64,000 nucleotides of DNA from Vulcanococcus sp. Clear-D1 (GCF_014654725.1 NZ_JACVZV010000030.1:124001-188000); one strand, 5' to 3'; shown: positions 54,032 to 63,343, numbered from the stretch's first letter. Numbers and translations are program-made. The notes: generated by a model from the letters alone, not told the origin.

Positions 54032-55555
54032 ATGACGAATGCAAAGTCAATCAAATTTCATCACAGAGCATTTCGTCATAACCTTAAACTAACTCCAGGG
54101 GAAGGCTTCATTCTTCCCCTAGTCGTCATCCTTGGCCTGATCCTGGCGGTGGGCGGCTTCACCATGCTGGCCCGCAGTTTTGCAGGCCTTTTTGGCGCCA
54201 CGAGGCAAGAGCAGGCCAGACAGGCCAGAGAGATTGCCGAAACCGGTCTCGCCACCACCGTTGAACTTCTGAACCGCAAATACAGCTATCTCCTGATCAA
54301 CTGCTACTCCCTGAGCGGCTCCCCACCAACACCCAACGATTGCATCAACACAGGAACCTGGAGCTCTCCACAGCTGCCATCCTCCATCTGCCCGGGGTCG
54401 GACACCTCAACCGCCAACTTCCCACTCACAAAAGAGATCAATACGCCCAAAGGCCGCTATCGCATTGAGTTCTACGCCTACGCCGGCACTCAGTTTTACG
54501 GCGGCACTGGCAAGCTCAAAGCCACTGGAGAGCGGCTCAGCAACGATGGCAGCCGCATCCTCGCAAGCGCCAGCGTGGAGCAGACATTTGACGTGAAACC
54601 CAAGCCCTGTGACGCACGCTTTGGAGACCCCGCCACCTCCAGCGGCTTCCCTGGCCTTCTGGGATGGACGGTGAGTCTCGGCAATAACGACGTGAAGGGG
54701 GTCACCTCAGGCAATGTGCTCTGCATCCTCTGCACCGTGACCAATCCGTCGAAAAGTGATGGCACCTACACACAAGCCGAGGCAGAAACAGCTGTTGGAG
54801 CCCTGGCCAACAGCGACGTGGATGGAAAGATTTTCCTGGGCAAGATCAGCACACCAGACGTACCGATTTTTCCAGCAGCACTGAAGCCCTACGTCACTGA
54901 AAAATCTATCACTGGCAACACAACGATCACAGCCAGCAGTACGCGAACCACCTCCACTGGAACCAGCAATAACAGTGGCATGTGCGCCACAGATGCCAGC
55001 ACACCACCCATCACGCACTGCCTGATCAGCCGCATCGATCTACAAGGCCAAAAAGTGTTGACCGTGGACACCACAGCAGGTCCGGTGAGGCTCTATGTGA
55101 GCGGTGACATCAACGCTGGAGGCCAGGCAGGCATCTCTCACGCCGGCGATCCGGGCCGGCTGGGCTTGTTTGGCAATCCGATCAGCAGTGATGCAAGCTG
55201 CAGCAGCAACCCCAACTTCACGAATCAGACCATCACCCTGGCGGGGACATCAAAACCAAGCAAAGCAGCCGGCGTGTTCGCGTACTTCCCTTGCGGAAAA
55301 ATGGGCATCAACGGCGGCGCACAGGCAACAGCGACATGCACGCCCGATGGAGAATGTGGAGGCGGAGACGTTTATGGAGCGTTATGGACCAAGATCTGGA
55401 ACGGATCAGCATCTAACCAAGCTCAGCTTGTCGTTCCCAAAGACATGGGATCCCAACTACTGGAGAATTTCGGCACCAGTTTCGCGATCAGCATCCGCGA
55501 CTACGTAGCGCTGGGCATCAACAGCTGGCGCGGATTCCAGGGGTTCAGCCAATGA
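54032..55555 (+). CDS. PilX-like pilus-associated protein with large C-terminal domain
   Basis: The 507-residue protein has a PilX-type N-terminus: basic leader, PGEG/FILPLVVILGLILAVGG helix, and a helical stretch rich in Gln/Arg. The rest (~100-507) is Ser/Thr/Asn-rich beta structure with several cysteine pairs (CPGSD, LCILCTV, GMCATD, THCLIS, CTPDGEC) and ends IRDYVALGINSWRGF. This size is much larger than typical PilX, so it may be a tip adhesin. It overlaps the FimT-like gene by 4 bases. Confidence 0.78.
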   Translation: MTNAKSIKFHHRAFRHNLKLTPGEGFILPLVVILGLILAVGGFTMLARSFAGLFGATRQEQARQAREIAETGLATTVELLNRKYSYLLINCYSLSGSPPTPNDCINTGTWSSPQLPSSICPGSDTSTANFPLTKEINTPKGRYRIEFYAYAGTQFYGGTGKLKATGERLSNDGSRILASASVEQTFDVKPKPCDARFGDPATSSGFPGLLGWTVSLGNNDVKGVTSGNVLCILCTVTNPSKSDGTYTQAEAETAVGALANSDVDGKIFLGKISTPDVPIFPAALKPYVTEKSITGNTTITASSTRTTSTGTSNNSGMCATDASTPPITHCLISRIDLQGQKVLTVDTTAGPVRLYVSGDINAGGQAGISHAGDPGRLGLFGNPISSDASCSSNPNFTNQTITLAGTSKPSKAAGVFAYFPCGKMGINGGAQATATCTPDGECGGGDVYGALWTKIWNGSASNQAQLVVPKDMGSQLLENFGTSFAISIRDYVALGINSWRGFQGFSQ

Positions 55556-56148
55556 ACAACAAACCCTGGCAAGCCATGGAACAGCCACCGGCATTCACAC
55601 TGGTTGAACTGATCGTGACTGTTGCAATTCTCGGCATTCTCTCCGGGATCAGCTTCGTCACCTTCACAAGAAACTGGCGCGATGAGCGGGTGAAGGCCGC
55701 TAGCAGGGAAACGGCGGCCTGGCTTGATGAAGCTCGGCGTATCGCTATCCAGAAAGCCACGCCATGCCGCATCCGTGTTGATCGAGAGCTCCGGCAACTC
55801 TCCCTTGATCCCAATCCCAACAACCCCTCCGAATTCTGCGCCACCACTCTCTATGCCCCGCTGGATCTACAAACCAGAGTTCAGAACAGCAGCGAGCTCA
55901 TCCTCTGCAGCACCGCCCTCGTGGCCAATGAGGATCCAGCCATCACATCCCTGAGCTGCACCACAGCTCAAGACGGCAGCAGCAGTGTGGTGTTCACACC
56001 CAGAGGCACTGCCCCAACAGGCCTGTTGCTCAAATTCCACATGCCCCAGGCGGGAGCTGATCGATGCGTTGCCGTCTTGGCACCTCTCGGCCAGGTCCGT
56101 TCCGGGAAAGCCACCTCCACCGGCTGTGACTTCACAACTGCCTTCTGA
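55552..56148 (+). CDS. FimT/GspH-type pseudopilin
   Basis: The 198-residue protein has a prepilin-like segment PPA/FTLVELIVTVAILGILSG at residues ~13-14, then DERVKAASRETAAWLDEARRIA and a beta-rich domain with three cysteine pairs. The residue before the usual cut site is Ala, not the strictly preferred Gly. In other bacteria FimT helps DNA binding and pilus assembly. It is the third gene of the forward set and overlaps the PilW-like gene by 23 bases. Confidence 0.82.
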   Translation: MNNKPWQAMEQPPAFTLVELIVTVAILGILSGISFVTFTRNWRDERVKAASRETAAWLDEARRIAIQKATPCRIRVDRELRQLSLDPNPNNPSEFCATTLYAPLDLQTRVQNSSELILCSTALVANEDPAITSLSCTTAQDGSSSVVFTPRGTAPTGLLLKFHMPQAGADRCVAVLAPLGQVRSGKATSTGCDFTTAF

Positions 56149-57283
56149 AGGACGGGGCTTCACCCTCCCGGAGTTGCTGATTGCAGCAGCCATCAGCCTG
56201 CTCACGGCCACAGTCGCTGGCGACTTACTCATTTCCCACATCCGCAGCAGCGAACGGGCTGAAGCGATGGAGCGACAACGCAGCGACTGGAGTCGCACCA
56301 CCAGCTTCATCGAGGCCGAAGTCGCTCTTTCAGAAAGGGTGATTGATGCTGTCAACAACATTGGCATTCCGGCCGCTTGTGGATTCAACAACAACGAATT
56401 CAGGCTTGGCCTTGATCTGCGACGCGATCTGCCGCCTGTGATCTATGCGATCAAACCCTCAACTTCGGGCTAGCTCCCCCAGAACACCCTCTGGCGCTGC
56501 GGTCCTGGCCTCAATAACGACGGCTCCTACAACAACACACTCACCCTCGCGCCGATCCTCGATGGCCTGGATGGATCAGCAAACGGAGCAGGATTCATCG
56601 CATCGGCCTCGTCGGATGCCAAACAAGCGGCGTTCACCCTGGCACTGAAAGGTCATGCAAAAGTGACCTACAGCCAGCAAGACTCAGCCCACACACGCAT
56701 CAGCCCGCTTTACTCCAGACCCAATGAGAACAGCCTCTGTGATGCAGCCAACCTGGTGAGGCTGGAAGGAAGTGCGAACCAGGCTGACACCTTGGTAATG
56801 AGCATTGCCCAGGTCGAGGTTGGAGAGGATGTACTGATCTGCGGAAGGGGCTTTGGAACCAGTGCTGTCGGCGCATCCGGCGACAACATCACCGGTTCTG
56901 ATGGCGCCAACGACATCCTGGAAGCCGGGGATTATGGGCGAGCAACTTTGGACGGCAAAGGAGGAAATGATGTTCTACGGGGAACTCTCGAGGCCGACAT
57001 CCTCAATGGGGGAAGTGGCGACGATGTTCTGATTGGACGCGATGGAAACGACACCCTCAATGGAGGCAGTGAACAGAACAGCTACCTGCCGGGTTCAGGC
57101 AACGATGCCGTCAATGGCGGTTCCAATCTTGATGTTGTCTTCTTCTCGGGCAACCGCTCCAGCTACACCTTGGGCAATTGCACCAAAACCAGCTGCAGCG
57201 TCACCGGTCCCGACGGAACTGACACCCTCCAGAACGTTGAGATTCTGATTTTCCAGGATGCCCGCGTTGATCTTCCTGATTAA
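56126..57283 (+). pseudogene. PilW-like pseudopilin fused to RTX-type repeats, interrupted by an in-frame TAG
   Basis: From GTG 56126 the product begins MTSQLPSEGRG/FTLPELLIAAAI, a classic short prepilin leader. A TAG at 56471-56473 stops it after 115 residues, yet the same frame continues without stop to 57283. WRCGPGLNN just after the TAG aligns with the MRCGPAFGL of the reverse-strand PilW-like gene, so the TAG cuts one domain. Residues ~250-345 hold calcium-binding nonapeptides (GKGGNDVLRG, GGSGDDVLIG, RDGNDTLNGG, GSGNDAVNGG), then the usual RTX ending DTLQNVEILIFQDARVDL. It may be a decayed gene, a readthrough product or a sequence error; the two halves may also be made separately (second half could start at GTG 56663). 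Confidence 0.75.
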
Positions 57284-57362
57284 GAGCGATGAAGCCGATG
57301 TTTTCGCACAGGCCAAGCCAAACGCAAGGCCAGCATCTGGCCTATTGTTGGGACGTAGAGGC

Positions 57363-57902
57363 ATGGCACCTCCGGGAGGTCATCCTTTGAACGTCAACCT
57401 CAGACGACACCGCAAGCAGGCAAGAGGCTTCAGCCAGGTTGAAGCCATGGTGGCTTCTGCGATCCTGATGATGACCGTGACCCAGTCCACGGCACTGTTC
57501 ACCAACTCCATGCAGGCCACGGGCAAAGCCAAGCTTCGTGATGGCGTGAACGCAGCCGTGAACGCTGATCTGGAACAGGTGCGCCATGAGGTTTCGAAGT
57601 GGTCGTTGAGCGCCAACAACGATGGTCAGCTCGCCTACAACCCAACCGCCTCGGCTTGCGCGGATGGAACTCTGGCGCAAACCTTGCTCACCGATCGATC
57701 CAGCCAGCTGCCCGTGGTCAGCACTGTGGATCTCACAGGTGTGCCGATGCGACAAGGAACGGTTGTGATCAATCGAGCGATCACGATCCCATCCGACAAC
57801 AAAAACCTGATCGCCATCAGCTACAGCTCCACAGCCGATAGTGCGATTGCGCTCAAACTCAACACAACGCTCACCACGCCAGCGCAAGGCTGGTGCCCCT
57901 GA
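57363..57902 (+). CDS. PilV/PulJ-like pseudopilin
   Basis: The 179-residue protein has a basic leader ending KQARG/FSQVEAMVASAILMM, so a prepilin peptidase site with Gln3 rather than Leu, and an N-terminal helix. The mature part is ~155 residues, beta-rich, with a cysteine pair (SACADG, QGWCP) and QSTALFTNSMQATGKAKLRDG in parts. ATG 57363 is preferred; TTG at ~57390 would give an even shorter leader. It closes the forward pilin set, 24 bases before the reverse set. Confidence 0.78.
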   Translation: MAPPGGHPLNVNLRRHRKQARGFSQVEAMVASAILMMTVTQSTALFTNSMQATGKAKLRDGVNAAVNADLEQVRHEVSKWSLSANNDGQLAYNPTASACADGTLAQTLLTDRSSQLPVVSTVDLTGVPMRQGTVVINRAITIPSDNKNLIAISYSSTADSAIALKLNTTLTTPAQGWCP

Positions 57903-57926
57903 GCACCTGATTTAGACAGCACGTCT

Positions 57927-58586
57927 CTAAAGCACGATCTGAGTAACAAGTTCTTGGCTCATGTGCTGCTCGAGAGAGCCAGCGTTGTGCTTGAAGACCT
58001 GCTCAAGACGCAAACCCAAAAGCCCTGTTCCCACCTGCAGGCAAGCCGAAAAACCAAGCGCTGACGACCCGGCCAAATCAATTGGCTCGTTGCTCATCAA
58101 CCCCACCATGGGTGAGCACGCCTGCCATTGAGTGGGCTTCACAGCCAACCCATCAATCACGACTCGATTGATGGGCTGTGTGCCACCCGTCATCAGCCCA
58201 TCCAAGCCAAACGCAGGCCCACAACGCATCAACACGCGACCTCGCCAGATGCTGCTCGGCGCGGCACCCACTGAATAGGTGATCGCTCCGGCGGCTGTAC
58301 TCAGATGCAACACGGCTGTGCGCCCCGCCAGGCTGCAGCCGTGCTGCTCCAGCTCCGGCGTTGTGCTCACAGCGTGGGCCTGGGCCAGATCGTGTTTCAC
58401 CAGCTCCAGGGTTCGTCGCTGAGCGGCACGCTCCCTCAACAACCTTGAGAAACGCGCTCCGTTCTGCCCATCAGCCATCAGACCCTGCAGCATCACGCCA
58501 CTGAGCGCCATACCCAGGCTGAGCGAGAGCATCAGTTCCACCAATGAAAAGCCGCCCATAGCCCTACAGCGCAGGGTCGGGATCAC
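57927..58586 (-). CDS. PilW-like pseudopilin
   Basis: The 219-residue protein has leader MIPTLRCRAMGG/FSLVELMLSLSLGMAL and a mature beta domain with cysteines at HGCSL, LMRCGP, QACSP and FSACLQ. The region AITYSVGAAPSSIWRGRVLM then RCGP parallels the interrupted PilW-RTX gene, but this paralogue has no RTX end. It is the last gene of the reverse pilin set and overlaps the FimT-like gene by 23 bases. Confidence 0.8.
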   Translation of the reverse strand: MIPTLRCRAMGGFSLVELMLSLSLGMALSGVMLQGLMADGQNGARFSRLLRERAAQRRTLELVKHDLAQAHAVSTTPELEQHGCSLAGRTAVLHLSTAAGAITYSVGAAPSSIWRGRVLMRCGPAFGLDGLMTGGTQPINRVVIDGLAVKPTQWQACSPMVGLMSNEPIDLAGSSALGFSACLQVGTGLLGLRLEQVFKHNAGSLEQHMSQELVTQIVL

Positions 58587-59067
58587 AGCGACCGCTCTGG
58601 TAACGGCCCAGCCGGGTAATCCCGAGCGGCAAGGCCATCACCAGACAGCGTTGCAGCGTTGTGCCGGAGCTCGTGAGCACTGCGGTGCCTCCATCAAGCA
58701 CCAGACCATTGCTGCTGAAGCGGAGTACAGCCGGGAAGTTGTGCACCAACTGCATCTCCCCAGCAGCAATGGGCTCCTGCAGGGTGTCGAGCGTTTGGAG
58801 GCACGGGGGAAGGCTGCTCTGAGCCGGCGGGGTCCATCCCTCAGGCTGGAGACTCAGACCACAGGGTTGCCCCAGCTTCTGAGCCTCGGCCCGGCCGCGC
58901 TGGATGCCCTGATCCAGCCTGCGCGTGGCGGCTTCCAGCCGCTGACGAGCCAGGGTTTCGCGACTGCCGCTCCAGCCCAACACAGCCAGCAGGCCAACAA
59001 TGGCGATCCCCACCAGGAGCTCAGCCAACGAGAACCCGTCGGGTTGCTGACGATTCACGCGCACCAT
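58564..59067 (-). CDS. FimT/GspH-type pseudopilin, second copy
   Basis: The 167-residue protein starts MVRVNRQQPDG/FSLAELLVGIAIVGLL, a consensus prepilin site, followed by the GspH pattern RLEAATRRLDQGIQRGRAEA in parts and a beta-rich domain with RFSSNGLVLDGG. Four cysteines are present. A GTG/ATG pair at 59070/59067 in the overlap with the preceding gene gives the start. It is the third gene of the reverse set. Confidence 0.8.
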   Translation of the reverse strand: MVRVNRQQPDGFSLAELLVGIAIVGLLAVLGWSGSRETLARQRLEAATRRLDQGIQRGRAEAQKLGQPCGLSLQPEGWTPPAQSSLPPCLQTLDTLQEPIAAGEMQLVHNFPAVLRFSSNGLVLDGGTAVLTSSGTTLQRCLVMALPLGITRLGRYQSGRCDPDPAL

Positions 59068-59489
59068 CACGGCAAGCCCTCCACCTGGCTGTCGGTGAGC
59101 GGCTCATCAACCGTGCAGGCGGTTCCCAGGCCAGCCGTGGTGACTAAACGCTCGCGCACCACAACTGACTCCCCGGCAAACCGCCAGCGAAGCCACAGCT
59201 CATCGGGCTCCTCACCCAGCAGCACCTCGCGCTGCAGCTGCGGTGGAGCCGGTACAGAAGCCGCCATCTCCCTCAGCTGCTCAGAGCTCACAGCACACGA
59301 GTCGGCTGACTCCACTGCTCGGCGCCAATAGGCTTGCAACTGCAAGCGGTCGAGCTCGATCCTCGCGATCCGCTGTTGGCGGAGCTCACCTTGCTGCGCG
59401 CTGCTGGCCGCCTGGGCAAACAGCTGCAGGGAGCCGCCGGAGGCAGCGGTGAACACTGCCGCGGCCACCATCACTTCCACCAACTGCAT
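59067..59489 (-). CDS. Pilin-like protein without a leader peptide
   Basis: The 140-residue product begins directly at MQLVEVMVAAAVFTAASGG, so Met takes position 1 of the mature pilin helix with Glu at position 5. The ATG at 59489 forms TGATG with the upstream stop and has AAGGAG eight bases before it, so this start is well supported. Upstream in frame there is no ATG, GTG or TTG near enough to give a normal leader. The rest is helix then beta, with SADSCAVSS and GTACTVDE cysteines. It may be a component that does not need the prepilin peptidase. Confidence 0.72.
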   Translation of the reverse strand: MQLVEVMVAAAVFTAASGGSLQLFAQAASSAQQGELRQQRIARIELDRLQLQAYWRRAVESADSCAVSSEQLREMAASVPAPPQLQREVLLGEEPDELWLRWRFAGESVVVRERLVTTAGLGTACTVDEPLTDSQVEGLP

Positions 59490-59935
59490 CAGCCCAGCTC
59501 CTTCACGCCCGCCGTGCCCAGCCAGTAGCGGCGCTTCAGGCCGCCGTCTGGAAGCTGGAGCTGCAAAGCACCACCACCGGGCTGCGGCATCCAACCCGCC
59601 AGCTGGAGCGGCTGCCCATCGATCCAAATCCGCTGGAGGGCGTCTGGATCCAACCCGGATGGGCAGGGTTCGCGCAGCGCCTGCAAGCGCCACTCCGCCA
59701 GAGGCACCGCTTTGAGGCAGGCAAGGCGCCCCTGGAAGTCAGCCGCTAAGCGCTGCGCCCCTGAGGCCAAGCGATCTTCCGCCTGAAGGCGCATGCGTTC
59801 AGCCGCCTGCACCTGCCGGGTGTGTAGCACCAACGACTGCAGCGACAGGCTGCTCAGCAGCAGCACCAGAGCCCCAGTGATCGAAAGGGGCAACACAAAT
59901 CCAGCCTCCCCGGCCGGGTGAACACGCTGAACCAT
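59489..59935 (-). CDS. PilX-like pilus assembly protein
   Basis: The 148-residue protein has leader MVQRVHPAGEAG/FVLPLSITGALVLLLSS and a helix-rich N-terminal half (HTRQVQAAERMRLQAEDRLA), then a short beta domain with LACLKAVPL and EPCPSG cysteines. This PilX-type N-terminus (FVLP) parallels the large forward-strand protein. ATG 59935 forms CATG with the divergent gene; TTG 59950 is less likely. It starts the reverse pilin set. Confidence 0.78.
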   Translation of the reverse strand: MVQRVHPAGEAGFVLPLSITGALVLLLSSLSLQSLVLHTRQVQAAERMRLQAEDRLASGAQRLAADFQGRLACLKAVPLAEWRLQALREPCPSGLDPDALQRIWIDGQPLQLAGWMPQPGGGALQLQLPDGGLKRRYWLGTAGVKELG

Positions 59936-60749
59936 GGAGCATTCCGGCAAACCATGGGCTGAGCATTCCCCCTACAGCTACAAAGGAGCCATCGGCAGCA
60001 CTGCTGCGATGGCCGAAGGGCTTGACCGCGACATCGAACTGCTGGAGATCCACGAAGTCTCCGCCTGGCGCCAGCAGCTCGGAGCGGCCGCCGCAGGCCT
60101 CTTCACAGCGGGGCCGATGGGGTTGATCGCCTCCCTGATCGCCTTTCGCAAGCTGGAAGGCAACTGGCTGCCCTGGGCCCTAATCGGCGTGCTGGCGGCC
60201 CCGCCCCTGGCCTACGGCCAATGGCGCGGTGTCGAAGCGCTGCAGCAGCTGCGGACAGGTGGGAATGAGCAAGCGGCCTTTGATCTGGCGGCAGCACAGC
60301 TGATCACGGAATCCGATCAGATCGCCCGCAGCTGCGCCCTAGCCCAGCGCCAAGGCAGCAGCGACGGCCCCATCCGCAATCCGCTCGATGGGAGCGATCT
60401 GTTCTGTGATCCCAGCTACCCCACCACAGTGGTGATCACAAGCCGAAGCTTTGCACCGTTGCAGCAGCCCCGCAGCTGCGGCGGCAGCACCCTGGCGCCG
60501 GGAACCAGTGCGGCGCAATGGTTGGTGTCACCAGCGGGAACACTGGTCTGCCAGGCGATTGCCAGCTCCGGCTTCTGGTGGTGGGAGCAGGCCGTGATCG
60601 ATCGCCAAGCGCTCTATCGCCGCTGCACCGAGAACCTGCGCCAGGAGGCCCGCACTGGTTTCAGCCGCACGGCCCATCAGCTCGGCCTGCGCGACTACTG
60701 CGCCGAAGAGCGGGCTCTGCTGGCCCGCGATCGCATCAGGGCGAAGTAG
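59934..60749 (+). CDS. Membrane protein of unknown function next to the pilin genes
   Basis: The 271-residue product has two adjacent membrane segments (~46-72, GAAAAGLFTAGPMGLIASLI, and ~78-95, WALIGVLAAPPLAY) and then a soluble domain with six cysteines (RSCALAQ, FCDPSY, RSCGGST, VCQAIA, RRCTEN, YCAEER), likely extracytoplasmic. I do not recognise the family. Its start is back-to-back with the reverse pilin set, so a divergent promoter region must lie inside the genes. It converges with the DUF1400 gene. Confidence 0.68.
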   Translation: MEHSGKPWAEHSPYSYKGAIGSTAAMAEGLDRDIELLEIHEVSAWRQQLGAAAAGLFTAGPMGLIASLIAFRKLEGNWLPWALIGVLAAPPLAYGQWRGVEALQQLRTGGNEQAAFDLAAAQLITESDQIARSCALAQRQGSSDGPIRNPLDGSDLFCDPSYPTTVVITSRSFAPLQQPRSCGGSTLAPGTSAAQWLVSPAGTLVCQAIASSGFWWWEQAVIDRQALYRRCTENLRQEARTGFSRTAHQLGLRDYCAEERALLARDRIRAK

Positions 60750-61455
60750 CAGCTACGGGAGCAGGGTTCATCGCAGCAGCCTGCAAACAAGCCGGCAAAA
60801 ACGCCCACCAACTCAGTGTTGAGGTGCACTGCGCCGGGTTTTCACAAGGCAGGCTGGAGCAGCGCTGCGTGGGAGGGCCGCCGAGCTCCACCACAAAAGT
60901 GGTGGGCAGCTCCCGCAGGATGCCCATCGCCGAGATCGTGCCGCCCTTGGCGTTGCGCAGGATCGCGGCCCGCAAGCCTTCCACCCGCAGGTCGCGGCCA
61001 GGGGCCAACAACGGCCTGAAGGCCTGGGTTTGCTGCTGCAGGAAAGCGACGCCGGCCGGCGAGTAGAGGAAATTGGAGAGAGGCACCAGCCCCACGGCAT
61101 AAGGCTTGGCTAGAGCGGCCCGGAGCTGATCATCAGGCCAGCCGGAATTGGCCGCCAGCTGGAGCAGGCGCCGGTCGGTGAACGTGCCATCGGCCACGAA
61201 CTGCTGCAGGGCGGCGTAGGGAATGGTCCAGAGCTCGGCGCCGCTGGCGAGCCGCAGGGTCTGGGTGGCGCCGGGAGGCTCCAGGGGCGCTGGCGGAACG
61301 ATCACCGGACCAGCGGGAGCAGGCTGACCCGGAGTGACCGCTGGGGCTGTGGGCGAGCCGGCAGCTGGTGACAGCTCAGCGGCAGATGCGGCGTGGAGAC
61401 CCATGCACAGGCCAGCGCCGAGCAGAGCGGCGGCAGCCTTCGAAACGCGGATCAC
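60736..61455 (-). CDS. DUF1400 family exported protein
   Basis: The 239-residue protein has a signal peptide ([22 protein letters not shown]) and a Pro/Ala-rich linker, then a DUF1400-type domain (~95-200): [25 protein letters not shown]-like [16 protein letters not shown], and [16 protein letters not shown]. In full-length relatives this domain caps an alpha/beta hydrolase, which is absent here. Two C-terminal cysteine pairs follow. GTG 61455 overlaps the lepA stop by GTGA. Confidence 0.8.
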   Translation of the reverse strand: MIRVSKAAAALLGAGLCMGLHAASAAELSPAAGSPTAPAVTPGQPAPAGPVIVPPAPLEPPGATQTLRLASGAELWTIPYAALQQFVADGTFTDRRLLQLAANSGWPDDQLRAALAKPYAVGLVPLSNFLYSPAGVAFLQQQTQAFRPLLAPGRDLRVEGLRAAILRNAKGGTISAMGILRELPTTFVVELGGPPTQRCSSLPCENPAQCTSTLSWWAFLPACLQAAAMNPAPVAATSP

Positions 61456-63260
61456 TGGTTGAGCTTGAGCACGGCCATGAAGGCCTCCTGGGGCACATCC
61501 ACCTTGCCCATAGCCTTCATGCGCTTCTTGCCCTTGGCCTGCTTCTGCAGCAGCTTTTTCTTGCGGGAGATATCGCCGCCGTAGCACTTGGCGAGCACGT
61601 CTTTACGCATGGCGCTGATGCTCTCGGAGGCGATCACGCGGCTGCCGATCGAGGCCTGAATCGGGATCTTGAACTGCTGGCGGGGGATCAATTCCTTGAG
61701 CTTCTCCACCAGCCCCTTGCCCACGTTGTAGGCCTTATCGCGGTGCACGATCGTGGTGAGCGGATCGGCCTTTTCGCCGTTGATCAACACATCTAGGCGC
61801 ACCAGATCGTTCTTGCGATAGCCGATCAGGGAATACTCCATCGAGGCATAGCCCTTGGTGCGGCTCTTCATCTGATCAAAGAAATCGGTCACCACCTCTG
61901 CCAGGGGCATCTCGTAGTGGAGGGTCACCCGGTCGGTGGTGATGTATTTCATGTCAATGAATTCACCACGCCGCTCCTGGCACAGCTCCATCAAGGTGCC
62001 GTTATAGGTGTTGGGGGTGTAGATCTCGAGCTTCACGTAGGGCTCTTCGATTGATTCGCGCTTCTGCGGATCAGGAAGCGTGGCGGGATTATCCACCATC
62101 ACGGTGGTTTCATCGAGCATGTTCACCTGATAGATCACCGACGGCGCGGTAACGATCAGATCCAGGTTGTATTCGCGCTCCAGGCGCTCCTGCACGATCT
62201 CCATGTGCAGCAGGCCAAGGAAACCGCAGCGGAAACCAAAGCCCATGGCGCTGCTGGTTTCAGGCTCGTATTTGAGGGCCGCATCGCTGAGCTGCAGCTT
62301 GTCGAGCGCTTCGCGTAGATCGGGGTATTGATCCGCATCGGTGGGAAACAGGCCGCAGAACACCATCGGCTTGGCCTCGGTGTAGCCCGGCAGGGGCTCA
62401 GAGGCTGGGTTGTTCACCAGCGTGATCGTGTCGCCCACGCGGGCATCGGCCACGGCCTTGATCGACGCCGCCAGGTAGCCCACTTCGCCGGCCTGCAGAC
62501 TGTCTACCTTGCGCTGATCGGGGGCCATCACGCCCACTTCATCGAGCTCATAGGTTTTCTTGCTGGCCATCAGCAGCACCTTGTCTTTGGTGCTGATCGA
62601 GCCAGAGATCACCCGGAAATACACAATCACGCCCCGGTAGGGGTCGTAATAGGAATCAAAAATCAGGGCCCGCAGCGGCTCGTTCACCCGATCGGGCGGC
62701 GGCGGCACGCGATCCACCACCGCCTGAAGGATGTCGGGCACGCCCAAGCCGCTCTTGGCGGAGCAGGGGATCGCTCCTGTGCAATCGAGGCCAATGATCG
62801 CTTCGATTTCTTCGCTGATGCGCTCTGGATCGGCGCCGGGAAGATCAATCTTGTTGAGAACCGGAATGACCTCGAGATTGTTCTCAATTGCCAGATACAC
62901 GTTCGCCAGTGTTTGCGCTTCCACGCCCTGGCTGGCATCCACCACGAGCAGTGCCCCCTCGCAGGCCTGCAGCGAGCGGCTCACCTCATAGGAGAAGTCA
63001 ACGTGACCGGGGGTATCAATCAGGTTGAGGATGTAGGTCTCACCATCCGCCGCCTTGTATTCCATGCGCGCGGCCTGGAGCTTGATCGTGATGCCCCGCT
63101 CACGCTCAAGCTCCATATTGTCGAGAAACTGCTCCTGCATATCGCGGGCAGCCACCGTGCCGGTTTCCTGCAGCAAGCGATCGGCCAGGGTCGACTTGCC
63201 GTGGTCAATGTGAGCAATGATGCAGAAATTGCGGATCCGTGAGGCGGGAACGTCGGTCAT
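61452..63260 (-). CDS. lepA: Elongation factor 4 (LepA)
   Basis: LepA is a ribosome-binding translational GTPase. The 602-residue protein has [21 protein letters not shown] (P-loop ~16-23, in parts), [20 protein letters not shown], then domains II-III and the LepA C-terminal domain ending [21 protein letters not shown] 63260 ([12 protein letters not shown]) matches family starts; the longer frame upstream has no similarity and overlaps the divergent SMR gene. Confidence 0.97.
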   Translation of the reverse strand: MTDVPASRIRNFCIIAHIDHGKSTLADRLLQETGTVAARDMQEQFLDNMELERERGITIKLQAARMEYKAADGETYILNLIDTPGHVDFSYEVSRSLQACEGALLVVDASQGVEAQTLANVYLAIENNLEVIPVLNKIDLPGADPERISEEIEAIIGLDCTGAIPCSAKSGLGVPDILQAVVDRVPPPPDRVNEPLRALIFDSYYDPYRGVIVYFRVISGSISTKDKVLLMASKKTYELDEVGVMAPDQRKVDSLQAGEVGYLAASIKAVADARVGDTITLVNNPASEPLPGYTEAKPMVFCGLFPTDADQYPDLREALDKLQLSDAALKYEPETSSAMGFGFRCGFLGLLHMEIVQERLEREYNLDLIVTAPSVIYQVNMLDETTVMVDNPATLPDPQKRESIEEPYVKLEIYTPNTYNGTLMELCQERRGEFIDMKYITTDRVTLHYEMPLAEVVTDFFDQMKSRTKGYASMEYSLIGYRKNDLVRLDVLINGEKADPLTTIVHRDKAYNVGKGLVEKLKELIPRQQFKIPIQASIGSRVIASESISAMRKDVLAKCYGGDISRKKKLLQKQAKGKKRMKAMGKVDVPQEAFMAVLKLNQ

Positions 63261-63343
63261 TCGCTGATGGGCTCTCGGGTACGTCCCGGCTCGGGGCGGT
63301 GGATCTCGGTGGGGTGATCCTAGGGAGAGGTGCCGATCCCCCA

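Noticed and set aside
59490-59693. Upstream extension of the leaderless pilin-like gene
   Set aside because: It overlaps the PilX-like gene in another frame, has no pilin leader form, and the start at 59489 has a good ribosome site.
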